From Pedobacter aquae (lineage in GTDB: Bacteria > Bacteroidota > Bacteroidia > Sphingobacteriales > Sphingobacteriaceae), in contig NZ_CP043329.1 in NCBI RefSeq assembly GCF_008195825.1, positions 3,472,001 through 3,536,000 of the forward strand: a stretch of 64,000 nucleotides of DNA, read 5' to 3'. A program made the translations under genes and the position numbers. Of the stretch, positions 1-9,970 are shown piece after piece. Below the pieces are notes generated by a model. That model saw only the letters and a program-made list of their open reading frames with translations. It was not told the DNA's origin and did no database searches. Numbering within the stretch: the stretch's first letter is position 1; each line of letters opens with the position of its first letter.

Positions 1-5
1 ACATA

Positions 6-341
6 GTACAAAGAACCTAAAAAGCGGATATTTAGGAACTTCCAATAATATAAATCAAACTTTTCCTAAGAACGGGGGCCGGCCTATGAAGATTTGGAAG
101 CGAAGTCAAATAAATCTTTTGCAGAATCATTAATAAAACACTGTGAGAAAACAATCCGACGGGTGTTGTAGAAGCTATCATTAAGCAAAAACATTCACAC
201 CACTCAGGATTGTGGCTAAAGATTTATTTAGACGTAACGACAAATATTCATCAGCCTTGATTTTTTGTTTACTTTTTTATCAAGAAAAAAGTAAATAGGG
301 CTGGCCGCCTATGAGGCCGGAAAGCCTTGTGCGAAATAGCC
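6..341. repeat. Intergenic repeat family A, copy 1
   Basis: This stretch is closely matched by 711-1121. Shared blocks include the start (AAGAACCTAAAAAGCGGATA), a central block around GAAGCGAAGTCAAATAAATC, the CAATCCGACGGGTG block and the terminal GGCCGGAAAGCCTTGTGC. Within each copy the AATAAATCTT and AAGATTTATT segments are inverted relative to each other, so the transcript could fold into a long imperfect hairpin. No convincing reading frame crosses it. It looks like a non-coding dispersed repeat of the kind common between Bacteroidota genes; how it moves is unknown. Confidence 0.75.
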
Positions 342-399
342 AATTAGTTAACAATCCCCATAAAACAATAAATATCCGCCTCAAGAGCCGGCGGGGCTC

Positions 400-425
400 A
401 TTACTTTTTAGAGGAAAAAAGTAAT
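400..425. repeat. A/T hairpin within the repeat-rich region
   Basis: Ten-base arms (ATTACTTTTT and AAAAAGTAAT) surround a short GA-rich loop. The same design (ACTTTTT, short loop, AAAAAAGT) recurs at about 271-292, 1047-1070, 7489-7513 and 8833-8857, so this is one member of a recurring hairpin module. Here it is followed by a different 3' sequence than in the other copies. 342-710 otherwise holds no gene I can support. Confidence 0.5.
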
Positions 426-710
426 CAAAATCCTTGAACAATCCCACAGGAGCCTTTGCCGCACAAATCTTACCCACACTCAAAAACAGGGAGCGCTTAT
501 TTTTGCTCGGATGTGATTTTTCAATGTTAGTATAAACTCGAACGCAAAACCGCATGCGCTATAGGCTTGGTTGTGCTAGCTTTTTTGTTTCTGCTCCTGT
601 TTTTGAATTTTTACCGGCTCTTGGGGATTGCTCATGCGCTTCGGTTTAGCCTGTTTTTATGAATGGTTGTTCCTTTCTTGAAGTAGAAAAGTATGGATTA
701 TAAAGTAGAA

Positions 711-1121
711 GTAAAAAGAACCTAAAAAGCGGATATCTATGGAGACTACCTTAAATATAAAAACTCATCTTTCCGAAGAACGAGGATGGCCTATGAAGAT
801 TTGGAAGCGAAGTCAAATAAATCTTTTGCAGAATCATTAATAAAACACTGTCAGGAAACAATCCGACGGGTGATGTAGATACTTTCATTAAGTAAAACCA
901 TTCACACCACTCAGGATTGTGGATGAAGATTTATTTAGGCGAAACGACAAATATTCATCAGCCTTGCCTGCCTGCCGGTAGGCAGGATTTATTCATTTTT
1001 TGTTTATGGTTTTTCTTAGGTATTCATGAACTCGTTCCTCGTTTTTGTTTACTTTTTTTTCAAGAAAAAAGTGCCTAGGGTTGGCCGCCTATGAGGCCGG
1101 AAAGCCTTGTGCACAACAGCC
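711..1121. repeat. Intergenic repeat family A, copy 2
   Basis: Second copy of the 6-341 repeat. It differs by point changes and by about 75 extra bases (roughly 967-1045). That insertion begins with the palindrome CCTGCCT-GCCGGT-AGGCAGG at 967-986. The terminal hairpin plus GGCCGCCTATGAGGCCGG block is preserved. The rest of 1122-1255, up to the symporter gene, holds degraded repeat sequence and no gene I can support. Confidence 0.75.
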
Positions 1122-1255
1122 CATCATAATATCTTTAAATAATAATCATCCGCCTCTATCACCTGCAAGGCTAGTTCCTTTTGAGGGTACAAATAAGAAC
1201 CAAAGTTTCATCATCCCAAGCTAGCAGCTCATCAATAATCATTATCTTCGTTTCA

Positions 1256-2220
1256 ATGAAAATCAAAGTAGATAAGTTTGTTATAGCTGTATTCATAGCC
1301 ATTATCATTGCTTATTTTATACCACAATGGGGCGTTAAAGAAAGTAAAATACCTTTAGCCGCTATTTCATCTATAGGTGTATCCTTAATTTTCTTTTTTA
1401 TGGCTTAAAATTAAGTGCCGATAAATTAATAGCAGGGCTAAAAAACTGGAAACTTCATGTTCTTGTTCAGCTATCTACCTTTTTGTTATTCCCATTATTG
1501 GTTTTGCCCTTTTATCCATTAGCGCTTGCAACCAAGCAGGAACTATTATGGCTATCTATGCTTTTTCTTGCAGCCTTACCTTCTACAGTTTCCTCATCAG
1601 TAGTGATGGTAAGTATGGCGAAAGGCAATTTGCCAGCAGCCATCTTCAACGCCAGTATTTCCGGAATTATAGGTATAGCTATTACGCCATTATGGATGGG
1701 GATGTTTTTACAACAAACATCAGGAGATTTCAATTTAGGAGCTGTTTACTTACAGCTGATAGTAGAAATTATTTTACCCGTATTAGTAGGCATTCTTTTA
1801 CAACGCTATTGGGGTAAATTTGCTATCCAGTACAGCAAGCAGCTAACACTTTTTGATAAAACAGTCATCCTCATCATCATTTACAAAAGTTTTGCGCAGT
1901 CTTTTGCCGATGGCTTATTCGCAGAAATATCTCTAAGAGATTTAATACAACTATCCGGTTTAACCGTTTTACTATTTTACAGTATGTATTATTTGGTTGG
2001 GTATTTAGCCAAATACCTGAAATTTAATACAGAAGACAGCATCACAGCACAATTTTGTGGAACAAAAAAATCATTGGTACACGGTACCGTTTTTTCTAAA
2101 ATATTATTTAGTGGAATGCCTACTATTGGTGTTTTGCTACTTCCATTAATGATTTTTCATGCTTTTCAGCTCGTTGTTATCAGTTATGTGGCTGGTAAAT
2201 CAGCTAAGAGGTCAACCTGA
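1256..2220 (+). pseudogene. Bile acid:sodium symporter family protein (SLC10A7/YfeH-like), frame broken
   Basis: Integral membrane transporter of the BASS superfamily; the substrate of bacterial members of this subgroup is uncertain. Two overlapping frames encode it: the N-terminal part from ATG 1256 (MKIKVDKFVIA) to a stop at 1406-1408, and the rest in the next frame up to the stop at 2220. Adding one T to the six-T run at 1394-1399 restores a continuous protein reading IFFFYGLKLSADKLI across the join, which fits the family. The corrected length is about 321 residues with 8-10 hydrophobic segments. The conserved LPSTVSSS and PLWMG segments are present. The first in-frame triplet at 1181 is a TTG inside low-complexity DNA, so ATG 1256 is preferred. 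It is either a young pseudogene or a base-calling error. Confidence 0.8.
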
Positions 2221-2375
2221 TATTTATTCGTGATAATTTTACGTTTTACACAGCACATTATATTCCAAACTCTTAAATAAAATCTTAATTTTACCGTTCA
2301 TCAAATGTCAAATTGGCTTATATTGGCCAATGGCTCAATTGTTGATTTTATTGAGTTTTCAAACACAAACGCAGA

Positions 2376-5300
2376 ATGTTAAATTTTATAAGTAAGCTAT
2401 TCGGTAGTAAATCAGAACGCGATGTTAAAAGCCTGAGACCTATCGTAGATAAGATAAACGAAGAATTTCAAAAACTTGCACATATTTCTCATGATGAATT
2501 AAGAGCAAAAACCTCAGAATTTAAACAAAGAATTCAGGAAAGCCTTTCAGAAATCAACGGGAAAATTACAGATATTAAAAATACAGTTGAGCAAAACCCT
2601 GAGCTTTCTTTACACGAAAAAACAGCTTATTACGATGAAGTTGACCGTTTGGAGAAAGAACGTAACAAGAAGTTAGAAGCAACTTTATTAGAGATTTTAC
2701 CAGAAGCTTTTGCAGTTGTAAAAGAAACCGCCAAACGTTTTACAGAGCATGAAACTATAGAAGTTTCTGCAACACCTTTTGATAGAGAATTGGCTGCAAA
2801 AAAAGCTAATGTTGTGATTAATGGCGAGAAAGCCATCCATCATAACAGCTGGATAGCAGCTGGTACAGAGGTGAAATGGAACATGATTCATTATGATGTT
2901 CAGCTGATAGGTGGTATGGTATTGCATCAAGGTAAAATTGCCGAAATGGCAACGGGTGAAGGTAAAACTTTAGTAGGTACTTTACCTATTTATCTTAACG
3001 CTTTATCAGGTATGGGTATCCATGTGGTAACGGTGAATGATTATTTAGCTCGTCGTGACTCTGAGTGGAACGGACCGCTTTTCGAGTTCCACGGTTTATC
3101 TGTTGATTGTATCGATAAACATTATCCAAACTCTGCTGATAGAAGAAAAGCTTACCAAGCTGATGTGGTGTACGGAACCAATAATGAGTTTGGTTTTGAT
3201 TACCTGCGTGACAATATGACACGTACACCAGAAGAATTGGTACAAGGTAAATTACACTTTGCTATTGTGGATGAGGTTGACTCGGTTTTAATTGATGATG
3301 CCCGTACACCCTTAATCATTTCTGGTCCTATCCCACGTGGAGACCAACATGAATTTTACGATTTAAAACCACGTATAGAGCGCTTGGTAAATACCCAAAG
3401 AAACTTTATCACCAACGTTTTAAACGAAGCAAAAAAGCAAATTAATGAAGGCAAAACAGGTGTAGAAGAAGGCGGTTTAGCATTATTAAGAGCTTACAGA
3501 GGCTTACCAAAAAATAAAGCCTTAATCAAATTCTTGAGCGAGCCTGGCATGCGTCAGGTATTAACTAAAGCAGAGAATTATTACATGCAAGATCAAAATA
3601 AAGAGATGCATAAAGCAGATGCTGAACTTTATTTTATCATTGATGAAAAAAATAATCAGGTAGAGCTTACAGAAAAAGGTATCGAGTTAATTACAGCATC
3701 GGGCGAAGACCCTCATTTCTTTGTCTTGCCAGATGTAGGTACAGAAATAGCTGATATTGAAAAATCTACCATCAGTAATGAACAAAAAGCGAATCAAAAA
3801 GATGAGTTGATTAGAGATTACTCCATCAAATCAGAACGTATACACTCGGTAAATCAATTATTAAAAGCTTATACCTTATTTGAAAAAGATACTGAGTATA
3901 TCATTGATGAAGGAAAAGTTAAAATCGTTGATGAGCAAACCGGTCGTATTATGGATGGCCGTCGTTACTCAGATGGTTTACACCAAGCTATAGAAGCGAA
4001 AGAAAATGTGAAAATTGAGGATGCAACGCAAACTTATGCAACCATTACGCTTCAAAATTACTTTAGAATGTACCATAAACTTGCCGGTATGACGGGTACT
4101 GCCGTTACAGAAGCAGGTGAGTTATGGCAAATTTATAAATTAGATGTGGTGGAGATTCCAACACACAGACCAACTTCTCGTACCGATATGCAAGATAAAG
4201 TATATCGTACCATGCGTGAGAAATACAATGCCGTTGCAGAAGAAATTGTAGAATTAACAAAAGCAGGTCGCCCGGTTCTGGTAGGTACTACTTCCGTAGA
4301 GATATCAGAATTATTAAGCCGTATGTTGAAGTTAAGAGGTATTAAGCACAACGTGTTAAATGCCAAGCTACACCAGAAAGAAGCTGATATTGTTGCAGAA
4401 GCAGGTAAATCAGGTACAGTAACTATTGCAACCAACATGGCTGGTCGTGGTACCGATATTAAATTAGGCCCAGGCGTTAAAGAAGCTGGTGGTTTAGCCA
4501 TTGTAGGTACAGAAAGACACGAATCTAGAAGGGTTGATAGACAGTTAAGAGGCCGTTCTGGTCGTCAGGGAGATCCAGGTTCTTCGCAGTTCTTTGTGTC
4601 TTTAGAAGATAATTTAATGCGCTTATTTGGCTCAGAACGTATTGCCAATTTAATGGTGAAAATGGGTATAGAGGATGGCGAAGTTATCCAGCATTCTATG
4701 ATTACCAGTTCTATAGAAAGAGCGCAGAAAAAAGTAGAAGAAAATAACTTTGGTATCCGTAAAAGATTATTAGAGTATGATGATGTGATGAACTCGCAAC
4801 GTACCGTAATTTATACCAAACGTAAAAATGCTTTATTTGGTGAGCGTTTAGACCTAGACATCGAAAACATGGTTGTTGATGTGATAGACGATATCGTTAC
4901 CGAGTATAAAGACGCTAATAACTACGAAGGCTTTAAGCTAGAACTGATTAGAATTTTTGCTATTGATACTGCAATTACACATGAAGAGTTTACTGGCTCT
5001 AATATCAACAAGCTTTCTGATATTATTTTTGAAGAAGCAACAGAAGCTTACAAGCGCAAATCAGATGCTATTGCACAGCAAGCTTACCCAGTTTTAAAAG
5101 AGGTATTAGATACCAGAGGTCAAGCTATTGAAAGTATTATTGTGCCTTTTACTGATGGTACACATGGTATACAGGTTGCCGCTCCATTAAAAAAATCTGT
5201 AGAAACACAAGGTAAAGAAGTTGTAAAAGCATTTGAGAAAAATGTTGTTTTAGCTTTAATTGATGATACTTGGAAAGAGCACCTTCGTGAAATGGACGAC

Positions 5301-5690
5301 TTAAAACAGTCTGTACAAAATGCTGTTTATGAGCAAAAAGACCCCTTAGTGGTTTACAAAATGGAAGCCTTCAATTTATTTAAAGGAATGCTTGCAGGTG
5401 TAAATAAAGAAGTGGTAAGCTTCTTGTTTAAAGGTATTATTCCAACTAACGATGGTCATGCAGCACCAGTTCAAGAAGCAAGACAAGCGCCTCAAACAGA
5501 TATGAGGCAGATGAAAGTTTCTAAGCCAGAGTTAGCAAGAGAAAGCAATGGCGTACCCGTAGATGATACCCGCGAATTGCAAAGAACACAACCCGTAGTT
5601 CGTCATGAAGACAAGATTGGTAGAAACGACCCTTGCCCATGCGGAAGCGGAAAAAAATATAAAAATTGCCACGGTTTATCAGCATCATGA
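2376..5690 (+). CDS. secA: Preprotein translocase subunit SecA
   Basis: ATPase motor that pushes unfolded preproteins through SecYEG at the inner membrane. Visible features are Walker A MATGEGKT at residues 191-198, the DEVD Walker B/DEAD-like box at 299-302, the [12 protein letters not shown] and GRGTDIKLG helicase motifs of the second nucleotide-binding domain, and a C-terminal zinc/SecB-binding motif with Cys1087, Cys1089, Cys1098 and His1099. At 1104 residues it is longer than E. coli SecA (901) because of insertions near residues 60-90 and 330-430, as is usual in Bacteroidota. Its stop overlaps the start of the next gene (ATGA), so the two are probably co-translated. Product assignment is secure. 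Confidence 0.98.
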   Translation: MLNFISKLFGSKSERDVKSLRPIVDKINEEFQKLAHISHDELRAKTSEFKQRIQESLSEINGKITDIKNTVEQNPELSLHEKTAYYDEVDRLEKERNKKLEATLLEILPEAFAVVKETAKRFTEHETIEVSATPFDRELAAKKANVVINGEKAIHHNSWIAAGTEVKWNMIHYDVQLIGGMVLHQGKIAEMATGEGKTLVGTLPIYLNALSGMGIHVVTVNDYLARRDSEWNGPLFEFHGLSVDCIDKHYPNSADRRKAYQADVVYGTNNEFGFDYLRDNMTRTPEELVQGKLHFAIVDEVDSVLIDDARTPLIISGPIPRGDQHEFYDLKPRIERLVNTQRNFITNVLNEAKKQINEGKTGVEEGGLALLRAYRGLPKNKALIKFLSEPGMRQVLTKAENYYMQDQNKEMHKADAELYFIIDEKNNQVELTEKGIELITASGEDPHFFVLPDVGTEIADIEKSTISNEQKANQKDELIRDYSIKSERIHSVNQLLKAYTLFEKDTEYIIDEGKVKIVDEQTGRIMDGRRYSDGLHQAIEAKENVKIEDATQTYATITLQNYFRMYHKLAGMTGTAVTEAGELWQIYKLDVVEIPTHRPTSRTDMQDKVYRTMREKYNAVAEEIVELTKAGRPVLVGTTSVEISELLSRMLKLRGIKHNVLNAKLHQKEADIVAEAGKSGTVTIATNMAGRGTDIKLGPGVKEAGGLAIVGTERHESRRVDRQLRGRSGRQGDPGSSQFFVSLEDNLMRLFGSERIANLMVKMGIEDGEVIQHSMITSSIERAQKKVEENNFGIRKRLLEYDDVMNSQRTVIYTKRKNALFGERLDLDIENMVVDVIDDIVTEYKDANNYEGFKLELIRIFAIDTAITHEEFTGSNINKLSDIIFEEATEAYKRKSDAIAQQAYPVLKEVLDTRGQAIESIIVPFTDGTHGIQVAAPLKKSVETQGKEVVKAFEKNVVLALIDDTWKEHLREMDDLKQSVQNAVYEQKDPLVVYKMEAFNLFKGMLAGVNKEVVSFLFKGIIPTNDGHAAPVQEARQAPQTDMRQMKVSKPELARESNGVPVDDTRELQRTQPVVRHEDKIGRNDPCPCGSGKKYKNCHGLSAS

Positions 5691-6097
5691 AAATCATTAG
5701 ATACATATTAGTTTTAGGATTTTGCTTCACAGGAACTTTAGCTTTTGCACAAAAAGGTACGGTTAAAGAAGTTAAAGACCCTTTAATTGATAGTTTGATA
5801 GCCAGAAGAATAGCATTAAACAAAGGAGTTACCAAAGATGGTACTCCTATTGTTGTTTATGGCTACCGCGTACAAATTTTCTTTGGCACCAACCGTAACG
5901 ATGCTTACAATGAGCAAGCTCGTTTTAAAAGTTTATATCCAGAATACAACACCTATATTTCATACACTCAACCAAACTACCGGGTAAAAATCGGCGATTT
6001 TAGAACCAGAATGGAAGCACAAAAAATGCTAACAGAGCTAAGACCCGTATTTCCTACCCTTTTTATTTTTAACGAACGTATAAATCCATCTAATTAA
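5687..6097 (+). CDS. SPOR domain-containing secreted protein
   Basis: Small exported protein of 136 residues. An N-terminal signal peptide ([21 protein letters not shown], then Q-K) is followed by a linker and, from about residue 60, a SPOR-like module (YRVQIFFG ... [18 protein letters not shown]). SPOR domains of this family bind denuded septal peptidoglycan. ATG 5687 overlaps the secA stop and starts the signal peptide directly; an upstream in-frame start at 5666 would add seven unlikely residues. It is followed three bases later by the M20 amidohydrolase, suggesting a secA-SPOR-amidohydrolase operon. Exact role unknown. Confidence 0.88.
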   Translation: MKIIRYILVLGFCFTGTLAFAQKGTVKEVKDPLIDSLIARRIALNKGVTKDGTPIVVYGYRVQIFFGTNRNDAYNEQARFKSLYPEYNTYISYTQPNYRVKIGDFRTRMEAQKMLTELRPVFPTLFIFNERINPSN

Positions 6098-6099
6098 AA

Positions 6100-7284
6100 A
6101 TGCTGATTGAGAAAATTAAGTTAGCCGCAAAGGAAATTCATGAGGATGTAATTGCTAACAGAAGACATCTGCATGCTCATCCAGAACTCTCTTTTGAAGA
6201 GTATGAAACTTCTGCTTTTGTACAAGAGCAGCTAAAAGCCATGCAAATACCATTTGAAAAAATGGCAAATACAGGTGTTGTAGGTATTATTAAAGGCGAA
6301 AAGCCATCAGATAAAGTTATCGCCTTAAGAGCAGATATGGATGCCCTTCCTATTGAAGAGGCTAATGATGTGCCTTATAAATCTACCAAGCCAGGTATCA
6401 TGCATGCTTGTGGGCATGATGTACACACTTCTTCTTTATTAGGGACAGCAAAAATCCTGAACGATTTAAAAAGCGAGTTTGGTGGAACTATCAAATTGAT
6501 ATTTCAACCGGCAGAAGAAAGATTACCAGGAGGTGCAAACCTCATGATTAAAGAAGGTGTTTTAGAAAATCCTAAACCATCGGCTGTATTGGGGCAGCAT
6601 GTCATGCCTTTGATAGAAGCGGGTAAAATTGGTATTCGCCCGGGTAAATATATGGCCTCTACGGATGAACTATATGTAACCGTAAAAGGTAAAGGCGGCC
6701 ATGGTGCACAACCACAGCAAAATATAGACCCTGTGGTGATTATGGCACATATGATTACAGCCTTGCAACAAATTGTAAGTAGAAATGCTGATCCTCGCTT
6801 ACCATCTGTATTATCTTTTGGGAAGGTAATTGCTAATGGGGCAACCAATGTTATCCCCAATGAAGTTTATTTAGAAGGAACTTTTAGAACCCTAAATGAA
6901 GACTGGAGAGCAGAAGCTCATCAAAAAATGAAAAAAATGGCTGAGTCTATTGCCGATGGTATGGGCGGAAGTTGTGATTTTAGAATAGAAAGAGGTTATC
7001 CATTTTTAATCAATGAAGAAGCTTTAACAGCTAATGTAAAGAGTTTCGCTGTTGATTATATGGGGAAAGAAAATGTGATAGATTTAGATATCTGGATGGC
7101 GGCAGAAGATTTTGCTTATTTCTCTCAGGTAACTGATGCTTGCTTTTACAGATTAGGAACAGGTAATAAAGAGCGTAATATCACCTCATCTGTGCACACC
7201 CCAACTTTTGATATTGATGAAAAATCGCTAGAGTTAAGCACAGGCTTAATGGCTTACTTAACCCTAAAACAATTAGGAAATTAG
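6100..7284 (+). CDS. M20 family metallo-amidohydrolase (N-acyl-amino acid hydrolase type)
   Basis: Predicted cytosolic zinc hydrolase of the M20D group (hippurate, N-acetyl-amino acid or IAA-amino acid hydrolases) that cleaves an acyl-amide bond. The metal site is visible: Cys104 and His106 in MHACGHDVH, Glu139/Glu140 in QPAEE, a His in the LGQHVMP segment, and a C-terminal HTPTFD histidine. A dimerisation lid lies in between. Its 394 residues match the family. There is no signal peptide. It starts three bases after the SPOR gene, so it is likely in the same transcript. The actual substrate cannot be read from sequence. Confidence 0.93.
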   Translation: MLIEKIKLAAKEIHEDVIANRRHLHAHPELSFEEYETSAFVQEQLKAMQIPFEKMANTGVVGIIKGEKPSDKVIALRADMDALPIEEANDVPYKSTKPGIMHACGHDVHTSSLLGTAKILNDLKSEFGGTIKLIFQPAEERLPGGANLMIKEGVLENPKPSAVLGQHVMPLIEAGKIGIRPGKYMASTDELYVTVKGKGGHGAQPQQNIDPVVIMAHMITALQQIVSRNADPRLPSVLSFGKVIANGATNVIPNEVYLEGTFRTLNEDWRAEAHQKMKKMAESIADGMGGSCDFRIERGYPFLINEEALTANVKSFAVDYMGKENVIDLDIWMAAEDFAYFSQVTDACFYRLGTGNKERNITSSVHTPTFDIDEKSLELSTGLMAYLTLKQLGN

Positions 7285-7290
7285 TGAAAA

Positions 7291-7329
7291 TGTCATTTAA
7301 GGTATTTTTAGACTTTCCTTAAGATGACA
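7291..7329. terminator. Hairpin after the amidohydrolase gene (possible terminator)
   Basis: TGTCATTTAAGG (7291-7302) pairs with CCTTAAGATGACA (7317-7329) apart from one bulged base, forming a strong stem just after the stop at 7284. There is no T-tract, so it may be a Rho-independent-like barrier, an mRNA 3' end stabiliser or a relic of a mobile repeat. Confidence 0.4.
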
Positions 7330-7365
7330 ACTCTTACAGCTTAACATGAAAGGCATTTTAGGTTC

Positions 7366-7568
7366 TTCGATACTCTAGCCCCGGCACTAGCAACCGTTTA
7401 CGCTTAATTCCGCCTTGGCGGTTGCGGTATCTACAGAATTAGCCTTAGCAGAAACTTTAGAAGCAAGCGGCGCAGCGGAGAGTTTTTGGGTACTTTTTGC
7501 GGAAAAAAGTACCTTGACATGGCCGGTCAAGAGGCCGGAAAGCCAGTGTATAAATGCCTAATTTTGAA
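7366..7568. repeat. Intergenic repeat family B, copy 1
   Basis: 203 bp that recur almost unchanged at 8710-8912 in the same orientation. Each copy contains the CCGCCTTGGCGG palindrome, the perfect hairpin GGTACTTTTT-GCGG-AAAAAAGTACC (7489-7513 here) and then GGCCGGTCAAGAGGCCGG followed by AAAGCC. The last block is shared with repeat family A. There is no coding potential. Together with the weak promoter at 7596 it fills the 7285-7667 gap. Confidence 0.8.
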
Positions 7569-7595
7569 CATTTAACAATAATGATTGTTTAACTA

Positions 7596-7603
7596 TAATT
7601 TTG
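7596..7603 (+). promoter_or_regulatory. Possible -7 element upstream of the secreted-protein gene
   Basis: TAATTTTG matches the Bacteroidota -7 consensus TAnnTTTG, 65 nt before ATG 7668. No TTG sits at the expected 17-21 nt upstream, so this is a weak call. Confidence 0.3.
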
Positions 7604-7667
7604 CAACTCTTTATTTAATACAAAAGAGTAGTTCTTATAATTACTTAGCCCAATAATTGATAAAATC

Positions 7668-8615
7668 ATGAAAAGATTTAATCTCCTTATCCTTTGCTTG
7701 TTCTTTGCGAATGCGGTATTTGCTCAGGCAATTCCTCGTTTTAATCCGGATACTGTATTAACCGTAGTGGTAGACAACGATGTTGTGATTAAAACAGCCA
7801 AGGCTGGTTTAAGTGAAGATGATTTTATACAAGCCATTGTTACAGATACCAGCTTTTATGAGGCTTTTAGAAATATGAAAAAGTATGCTTTTATTGCCGA
7901 AAATAGGGTTTATACTTATGATAAGCAGGATAAAGTAGAAGGCAGCATTTACAGAAAAATTAAACATTCTAACGACCAAAAAGGGCATAACATGCAGTAT
8001 CTGGAAAAGAAAGATACTGGCAAACTGTTCAAGAAAAACGGAAAGTATCAGCTTTATACGGTTGAGATGTTTGATTATATTTTCATGAACGCTTACAATA
8101 CAGATTTTGTGCCCAACAGCGCTGGCGGCCCTGGTGGTAAAGGCGGAAGCAATGAATCTTATAAAGACAAATTAAAAACTTTGATTTTTACGCCAGGAAG
8201 GCCTGTAAGAGGTGTGCCTTTAATATCTGGTAAAACAGAAATATTTACAGCCAATATGCGCCAGTATTATGATTATCGTTTTTCATCAGGAACGTATTTA
8301 GATTCTATTCCGGTATACCGCTTTAAAGTAACCATGAAACCAGATTTATCTAACTGGACCAAAGATGGTATCATGATTAAAGAGCTAACTACCATTTTTG
8401 ATAAGCGTAACTTCCAAATTTTAGGTAGATATATTGATATGAAACTAGATAATTTAGCTTTTGAGTTTGATGTACAAATGAATATCGAGCTGGGTTATTT
8501 CAACGAAGAATTATTACCAACCAAAATTAGCTATCAAGGTAACTGGGATATTCCTTTTAAAAAGCAAGAAAGAGCCAGCTTTTTAGTTTTGCATAAAGAT
8601 TATAAACCAGAGTAG
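7668..8615 (+). CDS. Secreted protein of unknown function
   Basis: 315 residues beginning with a signal peptide (MKRFNLLILCLFFANAVFAQ), so exported. After cleavage it is a soluble, mostly beta-rich protein with a low-complexity Gly-rich patch (GGPGGKGG) near residue 150 and a C-terminal half suggesting an extracellular or periplasmic beta-sheet protein. I recognise no catalytic motif or named domain. It stands alone, bracketed on both sides by a directly repeated 203-bp element, and has its own likely promoter region. No function is proposed. Confidence 0.8.
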   Translation: MKRFNLLILCLFFANAVFAQAIPRFNPDTVLTVVVDNDVVIKTAKAGLSEDDFIQAIVTDTSFYEAFRNMKKYAFIAENRVYTYDKQDKVEGSIYRKIKHSNDQKGHNMQYLEKKDTGKLFKKNGKYQLYTVEMFDYIFMNAYNTDFVPNSAGGPGGKGGSNESYKDKLKTLIFTPGRPVRGVPLISGKTEIFTANMRQYYDYRFSSGTYLDSIPVYRFKVTMKPDLSNWTKDGIMIKELTTIFDKRNFQILGRYIDMKLDNLAFEFDVQMNIELGYFNEELLPTKISYQGNWDIPFKKQERASFLVLHKDYKPE

Positions 8616-8625
8616 TTATCATGCT

Positions 8626-8658
8626 ATCTTATCTTGATACAAGGTATGCAGATAAGAT
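8626..8658. terminator. Hairpin after the secreted-protein gene
   Basis: Nine-base arms ATCTTATCT (8626-8634) and AGATAAGAT (8650-8658) with a 15-nt loop, eleven bases past the stop. Only a short T run follows, so termination strength is uncertain. Confidence 0.4.
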
Positions 8659-8709
8659 TTCATACCTGCTATGTGAAGTGAAGCCTTTGATATAAATCGA
8701 TATTAGTAG

Positions 8710-8912
8710 TTCGATAATCTAGCCAGAGTAATAACAGCCGTTTACGCTTAATTCCGCCTTGGCGGTTGCGGTATCTACAGCATTAGCCTCAGCAGAACCT
8801 TTAGAAGCAAGCGGCGCAGCGGAGAGTTTTTGGGTACTTTTTGCGGAAAAAAGTACCTTGACATGGCCTGTCAAGAGGCCGGAAAGCCTGTGCGTGAATG
8901 CTTGATTTCGAA
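8710..8912. repeat. Intergenic repeat family B, copy 2
   Basis: Direct repeat of 7366-7568 with scattered substitutions (for example GCCTGTCAAGAGGCCGG in place of GCCGGTCAAGAGGCCGG). The GGTAC hairpin and the terminal GGCCGGAAAGCC are conserved. It fills most of the 8616-9043 gap. Confidence 0.8.
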
Positions 8913-8939
8913 AATATTTACAAAATAATTTTAATAATT

Positions 8940-8966
8940 GCGGAGTAGAATACTTTTCTACTCCGC
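8940..8966. repeat. Perfect 11-bp hairpin
   Basis: GCGGAGTAGAA (8940-8950) and TTCTACTCCGC (8956-8966) form a perfect stem with a 5-nt loop. It resembles the GAGCGGAGTCGAA arms of the element at 10729-10847 and may belong to the same class of dispersed palindromes. It lies 78 bp past the stop of the minus-strand aldo/keto reductase gene, with no T-tract. Confidence 0.5.
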
Positions 8967-9043
8967 TTAGTATGACAACAAAAGTGCGCTCAATGTGAAA
9001 ATACAATCTTTGAGATAGACCTCTTTGCTTTTGTTAAACTTTA

Positions 9044-9928
9044 TTATTTAGAAGCGGCATAAAGCTCATGCCAATCTTGACTATCTAAATCAATACTAAA
9101 AGCATTTACAATATTTCTTATTCTTTGCTCATTTCTAGTTCCTATTAATGGTAAAGCGCCTAGTTTAATTAACCAAGCTACCGCCATAGATTCTATATCA
9201 ACCTCATATTTATTCGCAATTTCCTGTAATTTCTCTCTTACATTTACCGCTAAAATATCCGTTCCGGTTGCAATTCTGCCATCTGCCAAAGGTGCCGATG
9301 CTAGAGGACGCATATAACGTTGTTTAATATAATCTATCTGTCCGCTATCTAAAGCCGCTGTGTTTAGTAAATTAAGCTCTATGTGGTTGGTAACAATAGG
9401 CGTATTTAAATAAGACGCTAAAAGCTGATGTTGAAATACCGAGAAATTGGTGATACCAATATTTTTAACCTTTCCAGATAATTTCAATTTTAGCAAAGTA
9501 CTTGCCGTTTCTTCTAAATTACTGATAGGGTCTAAATGGTCTAAAAGAAAAATATCAATATAATCTGTATTCAACTTTTTTAAAGAATTTTCTACAGATT
9601 GGATAATATGTTTGCCAGAAGTATCAAAATGTTTGATTCTAACATCTGGTTGACTAGCATGAGGTAACCTGATGCCACATTTAGTAAACAATACAATGTC
9701 TTCTCTTTTGAAAGACTTTTTGCGCATTACTTCACCAAATAATTCTTCGCATTGGTAATTTCCGTACACATCTGCATGGTCAAAAGAGTTAATCCCGAGT
9801 TCTAAACACAGATTTACTATTTTTTCCATATTAGCAGCAGTGTTTTCTGCATCGTTATTCCATCTGTAAAAACCGTAGATAGCAGGTGAAACTTTTGGTC
9901 CTGCATCGCTTAAATATACTTTTTCCAT
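9044..9928 (-). CDS. Aldo/keto reductase (YdhF-like)
   Basis: NADPH-dependent oxidoreductase of the AKR superfamily, TIM-barrel fold, cytosolic. The catalytic tetrad is present as Asp50, Tyr55 (FDHADVYG), Lys83 (FTKCG) and His131 (LLDHLDP). The C-terminal cofactor segment (LIGTRNEQRIRN) is also there. The 294 residues and the DHADVYGNY signature best fit the E. coli YdhF-type group, whose natural substrate is not established. It is transcribed divergently from the VTT protein gene 42 bp away. No operon partner. Confidence 0.92.
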   Translation of the reverse strand: MEKVYLSDAGPKVSPAIYGFYRWNNDAENTAANMEKIVNLCLELGINSFDHADVYGNYQCEELFGEVMRKKSFKREDIVLFTKCGIRLPHASQPDVRIKHFDTSGKHIIQSVENSLKKLNTDYIDIFLLDHLDPISNLEETASTLLKLKLSGKVKNIGITNFSVFQHQLLASYLNTPIVTNHIELNLLNTAALDSGQIDYIKQRYMRPLASAPLADGRIATGTDILAVNVREKLQEIANKYEVDIESMAVAWLIKLGALPLIGTRNEQRIRNIVNAFSIDLDSQDWHELYAASK

Positions 9929-9970
9929 GTTCGAGAATTATAATACAATTATCGGATTTAAAAACCTGAA

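Noticed and set aside
280-555. A 91-codon open frame on the minus strand
   Set aside because: It lies across repeat family A and the hairpin at 400-425, has a composition unlike the window's genes, and shows no domain or start context.
5521-5835. A minus-strand frame across the secA/SPOR junction
   Set aside because: It is fully antisense to two well-supported genes and has no recognisable protein features.
8940-8966. The perfect hairpin as terminator of the aldo/keto reductase gene
   Set aside because: There is no T-tract on the minus strand after the stem and it lies 78 bp past the stop. It fits a dispersed palindrome better.
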